From: an uncultured beta proteobacterium
GTDB lineage: Bacteria; Pseudomonadota; Gammaproteobacteria; Burkholderiales; Burkholderiaceae_C
Length of the DNA stretch: 64,000 bases
Assembly (NCBI GenBank): GCA_903886275.1
Contig: CAISLN010000039.1
Location: 1 to 64,000 of the forward strand
Reading direction: 5' to 3'
Positions 24,068 to 33,384 of this stretch are shown here, one piece after another (positions within the stretch are counted from its first letter, which is position 1; the number at the start of each line of letters is the position of its first letter). Under the pieces are notes generated by a model, which was not told the origin of the DNA, did not search any database, and saw only the letters and a list, made by a program, of their open reading frames with translations. A program made the position numbers and the translations under genes.

Positions 24068-25258
24068 ATGAAGAGCGTTTTCAATTGGTTGGCATGCTGG
24101 ATGCTGTCGGCCACGGTTTGGGCTGGTTCCTCCTTGTTGACGCTGGCACATGCTGTCACCGATTTACCGGGCGGCCCGGGCGTCAATCAGCTGAACCTGA
24201 CCAAGGGCGTGACCCGCATTTCTGCCGATCAGGCCTGGCTGCACTGGTTCATGCTCATCGTCTGTACGGTCGTCTTTATTGCCGTTTTTGCGGTGATGTT
24301 CTATTCCATCTGGAAGCACCGCAAGTCGCAGGGCCACAAGGCGGCGCTGTTCCACGAAAGCGTTTCGGTCGAAATCGCCTGGACGCTGACCCCTTTCATC
24401 ATCGTTGTCGTCATGGGCCTGATGGCCACCAAGACGGTGGTCGCCATGAAGGACACCACCAATGCCGACCTGACCATCAAGGCCACCGGCATGCAGTGGA
24501 AGTGGGGCTATGACTACCTCAAGGGCGAGGGCGAAGGCATTGGCTTTGTCTCCACGCTGGACCTGGCGCAGCGCGAAATGTCCAACAACGGCGGCCCGAA
24601 AAAGGGCGAGGTCGTGAACGATTACCTGCTCAAGGTGGACAACCCGCTGGTGGTGCCGGTGGACAAGAAGATCCGCATCATCACCACCGCCAATGACGTG
24701 ATCCACGCCTTCATGGTGCCGGCCTTCGGTATCAAGCAAGATGCGATTCCTGGCTTTGTGCGCGACACCTGGTTCCGCGCCGAGAAGACCGGTGACTTCT
24801 ACGGCCAGTGCGCTGAGTTGTGCGGCAAGGAGCATGCCTACATGCCCATCCACGTGAAGGTGCTGTCTGCGTCGGACTACTCGGCCTGGGTGGCGGTAGA
24901 GAACAAAAAATTGGCCGCCAAGCTCGATGACCCTGCCAAGGTCTGGGCAATGGATGAGATTCTGGCGCGCGGTGAGAAGGTCTACAACGCGCCCGGTTCC
25001 TGCGTTTCCTGCCACCAGGCCAGCGGCAAGGGCGGCGGACCCATCAAGCCATTGGACGGTGCTGCCGTGGTGCTCGATGGCGACAAGAGCAAACAGATCC
25101 TGGTGCTGCTTAACGGCCAGAACAACGGCATCATGCCCGCTTGGAAGTCCCTGAGTGACACCGACATTGCGGCGGTCATCACCTACACCAAGAACCATTG
25201 GTCCAACCAGACCGGCCAGCTGGTGCAGCCCGCCGAAGTCCTGGCCTTGCGCAAGTAA
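24068..25258 (+). CDS. coxB: Cytochrome c oxidase subunit II with fused cytochrome c domain
   Basis: A 396-residue subunit. After a signal peptide (about 1-28) come two membrane helices (FMLIVCTVVFIAVFAVMFYSIW and TPFIIVVVMGLMATKTVVAM), then the CuA cupredoxin domain with ligands in CAELCGKEHAYM (C248, C252, H256, M259). A haem c domain follows, with CVSCH at 312-316. The fused haem makes this a caa3-type subunit that can take electrons directly from its own cytochrome. First gene of the oxidase operon. Confidence 0.97.
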   Translation: MKSVFNWLACWMLSATVWAGSSLLTLAHAVTDLPGGPGVNQLNLTKGVTRISADQAWLHWFMLIVCTVVFIAVFAVMFYSIWKHRKSQGHKAALFHESVSVEIAWTLTPFIIVVVMGLMATKTVVAMKDTTNADLTIKATGMQWKWGYDYLKGEGEGIGFVSTLDLAQREMSNNGGPKKGEVVNDYLLKVDNPLVVPVDKKIRIITTANDVIHAFMVPAFGIKQDAIPGFVRDTWFRAEKTGDFYGQCAELCGKEHAYMPIHVKVLSASDYSAWVAVENKKLAAKLDDPAKVWAMDEILARGEKVYNAPGSCVSCHQASGKGGGPIKPLDGAAVVLDGDKSKQILVLLNGQNNGIMPAWKSLSDTDIAAVITYTKNHWSNQTGQLVQPAEVLALRK

Positions 25259-25316
25259 TCGCTTCACAGCATTACAAGCAAGACCCCCAAAGAATTGAAA
25301 ACGAAGTTTCAGTGCA

Positions 25317-25340
25317 GACTAAGTTGTACCCAGCTTAGTC
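25317..25340 (+). promoter_or_regulatory. Intercistronic hairpin before ctaD
   Basis: Arms GACTAAGTTG and CAGCTTAGTC flank a TACC loop; ten pairs with one G-T wobble. It lies 20 bp before ATG of ctaD and ends 9 bp before its AAGGAAG ribosome site. No T tract follows, so it is not a standard terminator. It may stabilise ctaD mRNA, mark a processing point, or modulate translation. Confidence 0.6.
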
Positions 25341-25360
25341 GTAACTAAAAGGAAGAAATA

Positions 25361-26983
25361 ATGAGCGCAGTGATAGGCCACCCCGAGCACGCCCATGAGC
25401 ACCACGATGACCACCACGCCCCCACGGGCTGGCGCCGTTGGGTGTTTGCGACCAACCACAAGGACATCGGCACGCTGTACATGATGTTCAGCCTGACCAT
25501 GCTGATGATTGGTGGCGTGCTGGCCCTGCTGATTCGCACCGAGCTGTTCCAGCCCGGTCTGCAGTTCGTCAACCCCGAGCTGTTCAATTCGCTCACCACC
25601 ATGCACGGCCTGATCATGGTGTTCGGCGCTATCATGCCGGGCTTTGTGGGCTTTGCGAACTGGATGATTCCGCTGCAGATTGGCGCCGCCGACATGGCCT
25701 TTGCCCGTATGAATAACTTCAGTTTTTGGCTGATGATTCCTGCGGGTGCGATGCTGGCAGGTTCCTTCTTCATGCCCGGTGGCGCACCCGCTGCCGGCTG
25801 GACCCTGTACGCACCGCTGACCCTGCAGATGGGCCCCTCCATGGATGCCGGCATTTTTGCCATGCACATTTTGGGTGCTTCTTCCATCATGGGTTCGATC
25901 AACATCATCGTCACCATCCTCAATATGCGCGCTCCCGGCATGACGCTGATGAAGATGCCCATGTTCGCTTGGACCTGGTTGATCACCGCCTACTTGCTGA
26001 TCGCCGTGATGCCGGTGTTGGCAGGTGCCATCACCATGACGCTGACCGACCGCCACTTTGGCACCAGCTTCTTCAACCCCGCCGGTGGTGGCGACCCGGT
26101 GATGTACCAGCACATCTTCTGGTTCTTCGGCCACCCCGAGGTCTACATCATGATCTTGCCGGCCTTCGGCATCATCAGCCAGATCGTTCCGGCCTTTGCC
26201 CGCAAGCGCCTGTTTGGCTACGCGTCCATGGTGTACGCCACCTCTTCGATTGCGATTTTGTCGTTCATCGTCTGGGCCCACCACATGTTCACCACCGGCA
26301 TGCCGGTGACCGGACAGCTGTTCTTCATGTACGCCACCATGCTGATCGCCGTGCCCACGGCCGTGAAGATTTTCAACTGGATTGCCACCATGTGGCGCGG
26401 CTCCATGACCTTTGAGACCCCCATGCTGTTTGCCGTGGGCTTTATCTTTGTGTTCACCATGGGCGGCTTTACCGGCCTGATTTTGGCCATGGCGCCCATC
26501 GACATCCAGTTGCAAGACACCTACTACGTGGTGGCCCACTTCCACTATGTGCTGGTGGCCGGTTCGCTGTTTGCCATGTTTGCCGGCTTCTACTACTGGT
26601 GCCCCAAGTGGACCGGCGTGATGTACAGCGAAACCCGCGGCAGGGTCCACTTCTGGTGGTCGTTGATTGCCTTTAACGTCACCTTCTTCCCCATGCACTT
26701 CCTGGGTCTGGCGGGCATGCCGCGTCGCTACGCCGACTACCCCATGCAGTTTGCCGACTTCAATGCGCTGGCCTCGGTGGGTGCCTTTGCCTTCGGTTTT
26801 GCACAGGTGTTTTTCATCTTCTTCATCGTCATCCCTGCTATGCGCGGCAAGGGTATCAAAGCGCCCCAGAAACCCTGGGAAGGTTCCGAAGGCCTGGAGT
26901 GGGAAGTTCCCTCTCCTGCCCCTTTCCATACCTTTGAGACACCGCCCAAGCTCGACGCCACAGCAACCCGCGTGATCGGCTAA
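25361..26983 (+). CDS. ctaD: Cytochrome c oxidase subunit I
   Basis: A 540-residue core subunit with 12 predicted helices. The CuB/active-site block is [18 protein letters not shown] with H and Y-linked ligands, [12 protein letters not shown] follows, and the haem a/a3 ligands lie in [19 protein letters not shown]. The start has a short histidine-rich stretch ([14 protein letters not shown]) before the first helix. Reduces O2 to water and pumps protons. Ribosome site AAGGAAG, 6 nt before ATG. Confidence 0.98.
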   Translation: MSAVIGHPEHAHEHHDDHHAPTGWRRWVFATNHKDIGTLYMMFSLTMLMIGGVLALLIRTELFQPGLQFVNPELFNSLTTMHGLIMVFGAIMPGFVGFANWMIPLQIGAADMAFARMNNFSFWLMIPAGAMLAGSFFMPGGAPAAGWTLYAPLTLQMGPSMDAGIFAMHILGASSIMGSINIIVTILNMRAPGMTLMKMPMFAWTWLITAYLLIAVMPVLAGAITMTLTDRHFGTSFFNPAGGGDPVMYQHIFWFFGHPEVYIMILPAFGIISQIVPAFARKRLFGYASMVYATSSIAILSFIVWAHHMFTTGMPVTGQLFFMYATMLIAVPTAVKIFNWIATMWRGSMTFETPMLFAVGFIFVFTMGGFTGLILAMAPIDIQLQDTYYVVAHFHYVLVAGSLFAMFAGFYYWCPKWTGVMYSETRGRVHFWWSLIAFNVTFFPMHFLGLAGMPRRYADYPMQFADFNALASVGAFAFGFAQVFFIFFIVIPAMRGKGIKAPQKPWEGSEGLEWEVPSPAPFHTFETPPKLDATATRVIG

Positions 26984-26987
26984 GACC

Positions 26988-27104
26988 ATGGCACTGACCC
27001 CTGAGCAAAAGAAATCCAACCGGCGCCTGGGCCTGATCCTGGCGTCGGTGGCCGCGGTGTTCTTCATTGGCTTCATGGCCAAGATGATCATCCTGGGCCT
27101 CTAA
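26988..27104 (+). CDS. Small cytochrome oxidase assembly/accessory protein
   Basis: A 38-residue protein reading MALTPEQKKSNRRLGLILAS followed by a single hydrophobic helix ending KMIILGL. It lies 4 bp after ctaD and 3 bp before ctaG. In Burkholderiales such a single-span peptide commonly occupies exactly this position ('cytochrome oxidase small assembly protein'). It is too short for many gene finders but has clear coding context. Confidence 0.85.
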   Translation: MALTPEQKKSNRRLGLILASVAAVFFIGFMAKMIILGL

Positions 27105-27107
27105 GCC

Positions 27108-27707
27108 ATGAACCTGCAGCGCCTGAACCGCCAGATGCTGGGCAAGCTCGCCGTGGTGACGCTGGCCATGTTCGCCTTCGGCTACGGACTGGTGCCCCTT
27201 TACAAGTCGATTTGCGAGCTGACCGGCATCAACGTGCTGGCGCTGGGCGAGCAGGCGGTCCCCGGCGTCAAGGCCAAGGTGCCGTCCAATAGCCAGGTGG
27301 ATATGAGCCGCACCATCACGGTGGAGTTCGATGCCAACTCGCGCGGCGTCTGGCACTTCAAGCCGGCCCAGCGTTCGGTGCAGGTGCATCCGGGTGAGCT
27401 GACCACCGTGATGTACGAGTTCCAGAACACGCAGAACCGCCGCATGGCAGCGCAGGCCATTCCCAGCTACGCACCCCAGCAGGCCCAGGCCCACTTCAAC
27501 AAGGTGGAATGCTTTTGCTTTAACCAATACACGCTGGAGCCGGGCGAGAAAAAAGTCTGGCCGGTGGCCTTTGTGATCGATCCCAAGTTGTCGAAAGACG
27601 TGAACACGATCACCCTGTCCTATACATTTTTTGAGGTCGGCAGTGGCATACCACCGGCACCGGTGGCTGCGGTAAAGGCTGCGACGCTGCTGGGGCAGGG
27701 CAGCTGA
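27108..27707 (+). CDS. ctaG: Cytochrome c oxidase assembly protein CtaG/Cox11
   Basis: A 199-residue copper chaperone that delivers CuB. It has one N-terminal helix (about 11-30) and an immunoglobulin-like periplasmic domain with the copper-binding motif VECFCFNQYTLEPGE. Conserved downstream is WPVAFVIDP. It overlaps the next gene by 1 bp and follows the 38-residue peptide. Confidence 0.96.
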   Translation: MNLQRLNRQMLGKLAVVTLAMFAFGYGLVPLYKSICELTGINVLALGEQAVPGVKAKVPSNSQVDMSRTITVEFDANSRGVWHFKPAQRSVQVHPGELTTVMYEFQNTQNRRMAAQAIPSYAPQQAQAHFNKVECFCFNQYTLEPGEKKVWPVAFVIDPKLSKDVNTITLSYTFFEVGSGIPPAPVAAVKAATLLGQGS

Positions 27708-27919
27708 TGGCCCCCCAAGCCGAGCCAACGCAGAAGGCGTCGCTCTTGCACAGCGTGAAGCTGGTGGCCTGGTCGATGCTGGGCATTCGCAGCCGCAAGG
27801 GCTACCAGGACGACCTGGAAAAGGTCAATCCCTTGCATGTGCTGCTGGTGGGCTTTGTCGCGGTGCTGCTCTTGGTGGTGTCGCTGATCGGGTTGGTCAA
27901 TTGGGTCGTGGCCAAATAG
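27707..27919 (+). CDS. DUF2970 small membrane protein
   Basis: A 70-residue protein with a soluble start (SLLHSVKLVAWSMLGIRSRKGYQDDLEKVNPLHVLLVG) and one C-terminal helix (FVAVLLLVVSLIGLVNWVV). The GIR-x2-KGY-x-DD-x7-P pattern marks DUF2970, found between ctaG and ctaE in betaproteobacterial oxidase operons. Function unknown, probably assembly of the oxidase. Confidence 0.9.
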   Translation: MAPQAEPTQKASLLHSVKLVAWSMLGIRSRKGYQDDLEKVNPLHVLLVGFVAVLLLVVSLIGLVNWVVAK

Positions 27920-27970
27920 GTCGCGCCCCAGGAAAAAATTGTCAGAAGAATTTGAAGGAATGGAGCAGAA

Positions 27971-28846
27971 ATGAGTTCAAGCACTAGCACACCGTACTAC
28001 TTTGTACCCGGGCCCTCGCGCCATCCGGCCATGGCCGCACTGGGTCTGTTCTTCGTCATTCTGGGCGCGGGGCAATGGGTCAATGGCGCCGAATGGGGCA
28101 AGTATTCGCTGATGTTTGGCATGGTCTGGTGGCTGGTCGTGCTCTACCAGTGGTTTGGTGATGCCATTTCCGAGAGCGTCAGCGGCCAATACAGCCGGCG
28201 CATCGACATCTCGTTTCGCTGGAGCATGAGCTGGTTTATTTTCTCCGAGGTGATGTTCTTCGGCGCCTTTTTCACCGCCCTGTGGTGGGCACGCGCCCAC
28301 TCGGTGCCAGCGCTTGGCAGTTTGGATAATTCCCTGCTGTGGCCGGGCTTCAAGGCCGCCTGGCCCAGCCTGGTGGCCGGTGCCACCGCATCGCCCGCCG
28401 GCATCGTTGAGCCCTTCCGCACCATGGGCCCCTGGCCGCTGCCCACCATCAACACGGCGCTGCTGCTGACCTCTGGCGTGACGCTGACGATTGCCCACCA
28501 CGCCCTGCTGGTGAACAACCGCAGCCGCACCATTGCCTTCATGTGGGTCACGGTGCTGCTGGGCGCGACCTTCCTTGGCGTGCAGGGCCTTGAGTACCAC
28601 GAGGCCTATACCGAGTTCAATCTCAAGCTCAGCTCCGGCGTGTACGGCTCCACCTTCTTTATGCTGACTGGCTTTCACGGCTTCCACGTGTTGGTGGGCA
28701 TGCTGATGCTGCTGTTCATCACCCTGCGCCTGCAAAAGGGCCACTTCAGCGCCGACAACCATTTCGGCTTCGAAGGTGCAGCCTGGTACTGGCACTTTGT
28801 GGATGTGGTGTGGCTGGGCCTCTACGTGCTGGTGTACTGGCTCTAA
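27971..28846 (+). CDS. ctaE: Cytochrome c oxidase subunit III
   Basis: A 291-residue protein with seven helices. Recognisable are YYFVPGPSRHPAMAALGLFF, the FIFSEVMFFGAFFTALWWAR block, FLGVQGLEYHEAYTEFN, FFMLTGFHGFHVLVGMLMLLF, and the end WYWHFVDVVWLGLYVLVYWL. Non-catalytic third core subunit stabilising proton pumping. Ribosome site GGAAT...GGAGC precedes ATG 27971. A strong terminator follows. Confidence 0.97.
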   Translation: MSSSTSTPYYFVPGPSRHPAMAALGLFFVILGAGQWVNGAEWGKYSLMFGMVWWLVVLYQWFGDAISESVSGQYSRRIDISFRWSMSWFIFSEVMFFGAFFTALWWARAHSVPALGSLDNSLLWPGFKAAWPSLVAGATASPAGIVEPFRTMGPWPLPTINTALLLTSGVTLTIAHHALLVNNRSRTIAFMWVTVLLGATFLGVQGLEYHEAYTEFNLKLSSGVYGSTFFMLTGFHGFHVLVGMLMLLFITLRLQKGHFSADNHFGFEGAAWYWHFVDVVWLGLYVLVYWL

Positions 28847-28878
28847 CGCCATGGCGTAGCCTTTCATCCGCCCAAAAG

Positions 28879-28906
28879 AAAAGGCACCGCAAGCGGTGCC
28901 TTTTTT
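28879..28906. terminator. Intrinsic terminator after ctaE
   Basis: Stem GGCACC(GC) / (GC)GGTGCC at 28883-28900 with A4 before and T6 after. It lies between ctaE (plus) and the twin-helix gene (minus) and can act for both. Confidence 0.88.
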
Positions 28907-28935
28907 GCTGGAGACCGGGTCAATTTTGCGCCGGC

Positions 28936-29157
28936 CTATTGGCCTGGGGCAATACCGGTAGGATGGATCCAGCCCATGGACCAGGACAACAAAATGCACA
29001 GAAAAAGCAGCACCGAAAACCCCACCCGCAGGGCCAGTGCGCGCGCCATGCGCTGCGACTTGTCCGGCGCGTCGCTGCCGCCACGCAGCATGAAGAACAG
29101 GGCGGTGGCCAGGCTGGCGATGATGGCCAGGAATGCAAGTGAGACAAGGTATGACAT
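28936..29157 (-). CDS. Twin-transmembrane small protein (DUF2909-like)
   Basis: A 73-residue protein with two helices (about 3-24 and 43-63) joined by a charged loop (RGGSDAPDKSQRMARA) whose DKS-x-RMARAL-x-LR pattern is typical of the 'twin transmembrane protein' family that accompanies Burkholderiales oxidase genes. It is encoded on the opposite strand inside the oxidase cluster, divergent from surf1 with only 15 bp between starts. Function unknown. Confidence 0.85.
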   Translation of the reverse strand: MSYLVSLAFLAIIASLATALFFMLRGGSDAPDKSQRMARALALRVGFSVLLFLCILLSWSMGWIHPTGIAPGQ

Positions 29158-29172
29158 GGGCGGGATTATCCC

Positions 29173-29910
29173 GTGAATGCCCGATCCCGTTTGGTTTGGA
29201 TGACTTTGCTCACGCTGCTGGGCATGGCCATCACCGGCTCCCTGGGGCGCTGGCAGCTCAACCGCGCCGCCCAGAAGGAGTCGCTGCAGGCCAGCATGGA
29301 GGCACAGGGCAGCAAGCATCTGGTGGATGCCTTTGCGCTGTTGGCGGCCCCCGACCCCTTGGCCCTGGTGCACCAGCCTGCGCTGCTGCGCGGCAAGTGG
29401 TTGGCCGACCAGACGGTTTATCTGGACAACCGCCAGATGCAGGCCAAGGTGGGTTTTTTTGCGGTCACACCGCTGCGCCTGGAGGGCAGCGACCGGGTGA
29501 TCCTGGTGCAGCGCGGCTGGGTGGCGCGCAATTTTGTGGAGCGCGACAAGGTGCCGGCCATCGCGACACCAAGCGGCCTGGTGGCCATTGAAGGGCGCAT
29601 TGCCCCGCCTGCGGGCAAGCTCTTCGAGCTGGGCCAGCCCTCGGTCACGGCGATACGGCAAAATCTCGACTTGCAGCAGCTGCAGTTGCACATCGGAGAG
29701 CCCCTGTTGCCCGTCATCCTGAGGCAGACCGGACCCGCCAGCGAAGGCCTGCTGCGCGATTGGCCGGCGGTCAACAACGGTGTCGAAAAGAACTATGGCT
29801 ATGCCCTGCAGTGGTTTGGCATGAGCGCCCTGATGGCCCTGCTTTACCTCTGGTACCAAATCATTCAACCCCGCTTCCGCCGCCCTAAGGATTCCAAGCC
29901 CCATGCATAG
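29173..29910 (+). CDS. SURF1-family oxidase assembly protein
   Basis: A 245-residue protein with a helix at each end (about 6-24 and 208-228) and a periplasmic middle. Family blocks are GRWQLNRAAQKESLQ near the start, LDNRQMQAKVGFFAVTPLRL, VILVQRGWVARN, and the C-terminal NYGYALQWFGMSALMALLYLWY. SURF1 helps place haem a in subunit I. The start is a GTG at 29173, just downstream of the divergent twin-helix gene. Overlaps the next gene by 8 bp. Confidence 0.93.
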   Translation: MNARSRLVWMTLLTLLGMAITGSLGRWQLNRAAQKESLQASMEAQGSKHLVDAFALLAAPDPLALVHQPALLRGKWLADQTVYLDNRQMQAKVGFFAVTPLRLEGSDRVILVQRGWVARNFVERDKVPAIATPSGLVAIEGRIAPPAGKLFELGQPSVTAIRQNLDLQQLQLHIGEPLLPVILRQTGPASEGLLRDWPAVNNGVEKNYGYALQWFGMSALMALLYLWYQIIQPRFRRPKDSKPHA

Positions 29911-30595
29911 CGACCGCCCGCAAGACGACCAGCCCCTGGGCCTGACCGTGCACTCCCTGCCCACGCCCGACCAACTTGCGGTGGACCCGCAGACCCGCAC
30001 CCGAGTGGGCCGCTGGAAGATGGTGCTGGTGTTGCTCATCTGTGCGTCACCCGTGGTGGCCTCGTACTTCTCCTATTACGTGCTGCGTCCCGAAGGCCGG
30101 CGCAACTATGGTGCGCTGATCGACCCGCAGCGTCCCCTGCCGGATCTGGTGGGCAGCACGCTCGACGGCCGCAGCGTCAATTTGCGCACGCTCAAGGACC
30201 AGTGGCTGTTGATCAATGTGGCGGGTGGTGCCTGCGACGCCGCTTGCGCCAACCACCTGTACTTTCAGCGCCAGTTTCGCGAAGGCCTGGGCAAGAACAA
30301 GGACCGCTTGGAGCGGGTCTGGCTGGTCGATGATGCCGCACCCTTGCCCGAGGCCCTGCTGCCCGCCCTGCGTGATGCCACGGTGATCCGCGTGCCCCGC
30401 GAGGCCTTGGCGCAGTGGCTCCAGCCCCAGGCCGGTCAATCCCTTGAGAGCCATCTGTATGTGGTGGACCCCATGGGCAATTGGATGATGCGCTTTGCCC
30501 CTGGCGTCGATCTGGCCACGGCGCCCAAGATCAAGAAGGACCTGGAGCATTTGATGCGCGGCTCCGAAGGCTGGGACCAGGCCGGTCGGCCCTGA
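29903..30595 (+). CDS. SCO/thioredoxin-like membrane protein of the oxidase operon
   Basis: A 230-residue protein with one helix (about 40-60) and a periplasmic thioredoxin-like domain. A C-x3-C pair (C111, C115 in GGACDAACANHLYFQRQF) matches the spacing of the SCO copper site, and SHLYVVDPMGNWMMRF corresponds to the SCO SxxxYLxDPxG region, though the usual late histidine is not obvious. Betaproteobacteria commonly carry this gene between surf1 and ctaA. Probably oxidase copper delivery or thiol handling; exact role uncertain. Confidence 0.78.
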   Translation: MHSDRPQDDQPLGLTVHSLPTPDQLAVDPQTRTRVGRWKMVLVLLICASPVVASYFSYYVLRPEGRRNYGALIDPQRPLPDLVGSTLDGRSVNLRTLKDQWLLINVAGGACDAACANHLYFQRQFREGLGKNKDRLERVWLVDDAAPLPEALLPALRDATVIRVPREALAQWLQPQAGQSLESHLYVVDPMGNWMMRFAPGVDLATAPKIKKDLEHLMRGSEGWDQAGRP

Positions 30596-30598
30596 AGC

Positions 30599-31789
30599 AT
30601 GACGGTTCCGCTGTACAACCTCTCGCCCCTGCTGACCATCATGGCCCTGGGGCTGCTGCTGGCGATTGCGCCCGTGCTCTGGGTGCTCAAGCGCCAACGT
30701 GGCAGCGTGCCCGGCGCGCGCCTGCAGGCACTGACGCTGCTGACCCTGTTTCTGACCATGGACCTGGTGCTGTTTGGCGCCTTTACCCGCCTGTCTGACA
30801 GCGGCCTGGGTTGCCCGGACTGGCCCGGCTGTTATGGCGAGGCCAGTCCGCTTGCTGCCCACGCTCCCATCAGTGCCGCACAAGCGCTGATGCCCAGCGG
30901 ACCGGTGACGGTTTCCAAGGCCTGGGTCGAGATGGTGCACCGCTACCTGGCCACCACCGTGGGCGCGCTGATCACCCTGCTGATGTTGGCCTCCTGGTTG
31001 GGACGCCGTGCGCGCGCGGCTGCCAGGCTGACGGTGTGGGACTGGTTGCCCGCCCTGACCTTTGTGTGGGTCTGCGTGCAGGGCGCCTTTGGCGCGCTGA
31101 CCGTGACCATGAAACTGTTTCCCGCCATCGTCAGCCTGCACCTGCTGGGCGCTTACCTGTTGCTGGCCCTGCTGACCTTGCAGGCGGTGCGCGGTGCGAC
31201 GCTGCCTGCCAGCGCAGTACTGCCGGCCGCACTACCGCCCAAGGTCAGACCCCTGCGGATGCCCCATCCGCAGGTTTCCACTTTCTGGATGGCCGCTGCT
31301 CTGGCCCTGTTGGTGTTGCAGGCAGCAAGCGGCGCCTGGGTCAGCACCAACTACGCCGTGCTGGCCTGCAGTGAGTTCCCCCTGTGCCAGGGCCAGTGGT
31401 GGCCTGCGATGGACTTTGCCCGCGGCTTTGAGCTCTGGCGTCCCTTGGGCGAGAGCGCCGACGGAACCCTGCTGAGCTTTCCCGCCATCACCGCCATCCA
31501 TGTGGCGCACCGCTTGCTGGCCATGCTGACGCTGACCCTGCTGGCGCTGCTGGCCTGGCGTTTACGCCAAGTCGCTGCGCTATTGACCCAGGCCCGCTGG
31601 CTGGGCGCCCTGGTGCTGTTGCAACTGGCCACGGGTCTGAGCAATGTGGTGCTGGGCTGGCCCATGGCCGCAGCCATTGCGCACACCGGTGGCGCGGCAG
31701 CAATGGTGGCGGTGCTGGTCTGGACGCTGGCTGTTCACACCAGGCCCGCCGCCACTGTTTCGAAAATTCCAGAGCCTATGCCGGGCTAA
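30599..31789 (+). CDS. ctaA: Haem A synthase (COX15/CtaA)
   Basis: A 396-residue eight-helix protein that oxidises haem O to haem A. Family motifs are [26 protein letters not shown] in the first half (with a possibly disulfide-forming C pair), [12 protein letters not shown], and in the second half [12 protein letters not shown] and [11 protein letters not shown]. Conserved histidines in EMVHR and VAHR are haem ligands. Start codon follows the previous stop by 3 bp. Confidence 0.96.
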   Translation: MTVPLYNLSPLLTIMALGLLLAIAPVLWVLKRQRGSVPGARLQALTLLTLFLTMDLVLFGAFTRLSDSGLGCPDWPGCYGEASPLAAHAPISAAQALMPSGPVTVSKAWVEMVHRYLATTVGALITLLMLASWLGRRARAAARLTVWDWLPALTFVWVCVQGAFGALTVTMKLFPAIVSLHLLGAYLLLALLTLQAVRGATLPASAVLPAALPPKVRPLRMPHPQVSTFWMAAALALLVLQAASGAWVSTNYAVLACSEFPLCQGQWWPAMDFARGFELWRPLGESADGTLLSFPAITAIHVAHRLLAMLTLTLLALLAWRLRQVAALLTQARWLGALVLLQLATGLSNVVLGWPMAAAIAHTGGAAAMVAVLVWTLAVHTRPAATVSKIPEPMPG

Positions 31790-31793
31790 CCCC

Positions 31794-32690
31794 ATGACCG
31801 AGACCTTGCCCATGTTTTCAATGACGGTGCTGCGCCAGTTCTACGCGCTGACCAAACCCCGCGTGATCCAGCTCATCGTGTTCTGTGCCCTGATCGGCAT
31901 GGTGCTGGCCGTGCCTGGCCTGCCCAGCATGGCCGAGTTGCGCTTGGCCCTGATCGCCTGCCTGGGCATTTACCTGGTGGCCGGTGCGGCGGCGGCCTTT
32001 AACTGCCTGGTGGAAAAAGGCATTGATGCCAAGATGAAGCGCACCTCCTGGCGGCCCACGGCCAGCGGCCAGTTGAGCGACCGCCAGACCCTGGTCTTCT
32101 CGGCGCTGCTGTGCGTGAGCGGCTCTGCCCTGTTGTATTTTTGGGTCAATCCGCTGACCATGTGGCTGACCTTTGCCACCTTTGTCGGCTATGCAGTGGT
32201 CTACACCGTGATCCTCAAACCGCTCACGCCGCAGAACATCGTGATCGGTGGGGCCTCGGGCGCCATGCCACCCCTGCTGGGTTGGGCCGCCATGACCGGC
32301 GATGTGGGCCCCGAGGCCATCATCCTGTTTTTGATCATCTTTTTGTGGACGCCGCCGCACTTCTGGGCCCTGGCCCTGTACCGGGTGGAGGACTACCGCA
32401 AGTCCGGCCTGCCCATGCTGCCGGTCACCCATGGCAGCGAGTTCACCCGCCTGCACATCCTGCTCTACACCTTTGTGCTGTTTGCCGCCTGCCTGCTGCC
32501 CTTTGTCTACGGCATGAGCAGCTGGCTCTACCTAGCGGTGGCCATTGTTTTGAGTGTGGGTTTCAGCTGGTATGGTTGGAGGCTGCTGCGCAATTACTCC
32601 GATGAGTTGGCGCGCAAGACCTTCCGCTTTTCGCTGATCCATTTGAGCGCGCTGTTTGCGGCGCTGCTATTGGACCATTACTTGCTGTAA
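31794..32690 (+). CDS. ctaB: Protohaem IX farnesyltransferase (haem O synthase)
   Basis: A 298-residue UbiA-type prenyltransferase with about nine helices. The catalytic aspartate-rich regions are [19 protein letters not shown] and [19 protein letters not shown], and [15 protein letters not shown] and [12 protein letters not shown] are family signatures. It makes haem O for CtaA. ATG 31794 lies 4 bp after ctaA; ATG 31812 is a possible alternative. Confidence 0.96.
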   Translation: MTETLPMFSMTVLRQFYALTKPRVIQLIVFCALIGMVLAVPGLPSMAELRLALIACLGIYLVAGAAAAFNCLVEKGIDAKMKRTSWRPTASGQLSDRQTLVFSALLCVSGSALLYFWVNPLTMWLTFATFVGYAVVYTVILKPLTPQNIVIGGASGAMPPLLGWAAMTGDVGPEAIILFLIIFLWTPPHFWALALYRVEDYRKSGLPMLPVTHGSEFTRLHILLYTFVLFAACLLPFVYGMSSWLYLAVAIVLSVGFSWYGWRLLRNYSDELARKTFRFSLIHLSALFAALLLDHYLL

Positions 32691-32712
32691 CCCTGCTTGG
32701 AGTACTACTGCG

Positions 32713-33312
32713 ATGAATAAACGCCAAATCCTGCAGCGCGCCTGCGCGCTGCTGCTGGCCACCACCCTGCTGGGCGCCTGCTCCGAATCCAAGCCCAGCT
32801 TTGCCTCTATCGACATCACCGGTGCCGATTACGCCAAGGGCTTTGAGCTGACCGACCACAACGGCAAGCTCCGCCACCTCACCGACTTCCAAGGCAAAGT
32901 GGTGCTGATGTTCTTTGGCTACACGCAGTGTCCCGACGTTTGCCCCACCACCATGACCGAGATGCTGGAGATCAAAAAGTCCCTGGGTGCGGACGGCGAG
33001 CGCCTGCAGGCGCTGTTTGTCACGGTGGACCCCGAGCGCGACACGCCCAAACTGCTCAAGGCCTATATGGAGAATTTCGACCCCAGCTTTTTGGCCTTGC
33101 GAGCGACGCCAGAGCAACTGGTCGCGCTGACCAAGGACTACAAAATCTATTACAAAAAGGTCGAGGGCAGCACGCCCACCAGCTACAGCATGGACCATTC
33201 GGCCGGCAGCTACCTCTATGACCCCAAGGGCCAGTTGCGCCTGTTTGCCCGCTACGGCAGCCCCAAGGAGGCGCTGACCAAGGATATCCAAATTTTGCTC
33301 AAGGGCGCCTGA
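32713..33312 (+). CDS. SCO1/SenC-type copper chaperone lipoprotein
   Basis: A 199-residue lipoprotein: lipobox LGAC with C23. The thioredoxin-like domain has the copper-binding C73 and C77 in TQCPDVCPTTM and the third ligand H162 in SMDHSAGSYLYDP. SCO proteins load or reduce CuA of coxB. It ends the oxidase operon, followed by a bidirectional terminator. Confidence 0.95.
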   Translation: MNKRQILQRACALLLATTLLGACSESKPSFASIDITGADYAKGFELTDHNGKLRHLTDFQGKVVLMFFGYTQCPDVCPTTMTEMLEIKKSLGADGERLQALFVTVDPERDTPKLLKAYMENFDPSFLALRATPEQLVALTKDYKIYYKKVEGSTPTSYSMDHSAGSYLYDPKGQLRLFARYGSPKEALTKDIQILLKGA

Positions 33313-33333
33313 GCCCTGGCGACGGTTGCCCAT

Positions 33334-33372
33334 AAAAAAACCCCTGCCGGCTTGCGCCGCAGGGGTTTTTTT
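33334..33372. terminator. Bidirectional terminator between SCO gene and rpoH
   Basis: Stem CCCCTGC (33341-33347) with GCAGGGG (33359-33365), seven A before and seven T after. Serves both convergent genes. Confidence 0.92.
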
Positions 33373-33384
33373 GATGGAGGCTGC

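Noticed and set aside
25319-27091. A 590-codon minus-strand frame opposite ctaD
   Set aside because: Extreme G/H/Q/D composition and no start context; ctaD on the plus strand is certain.
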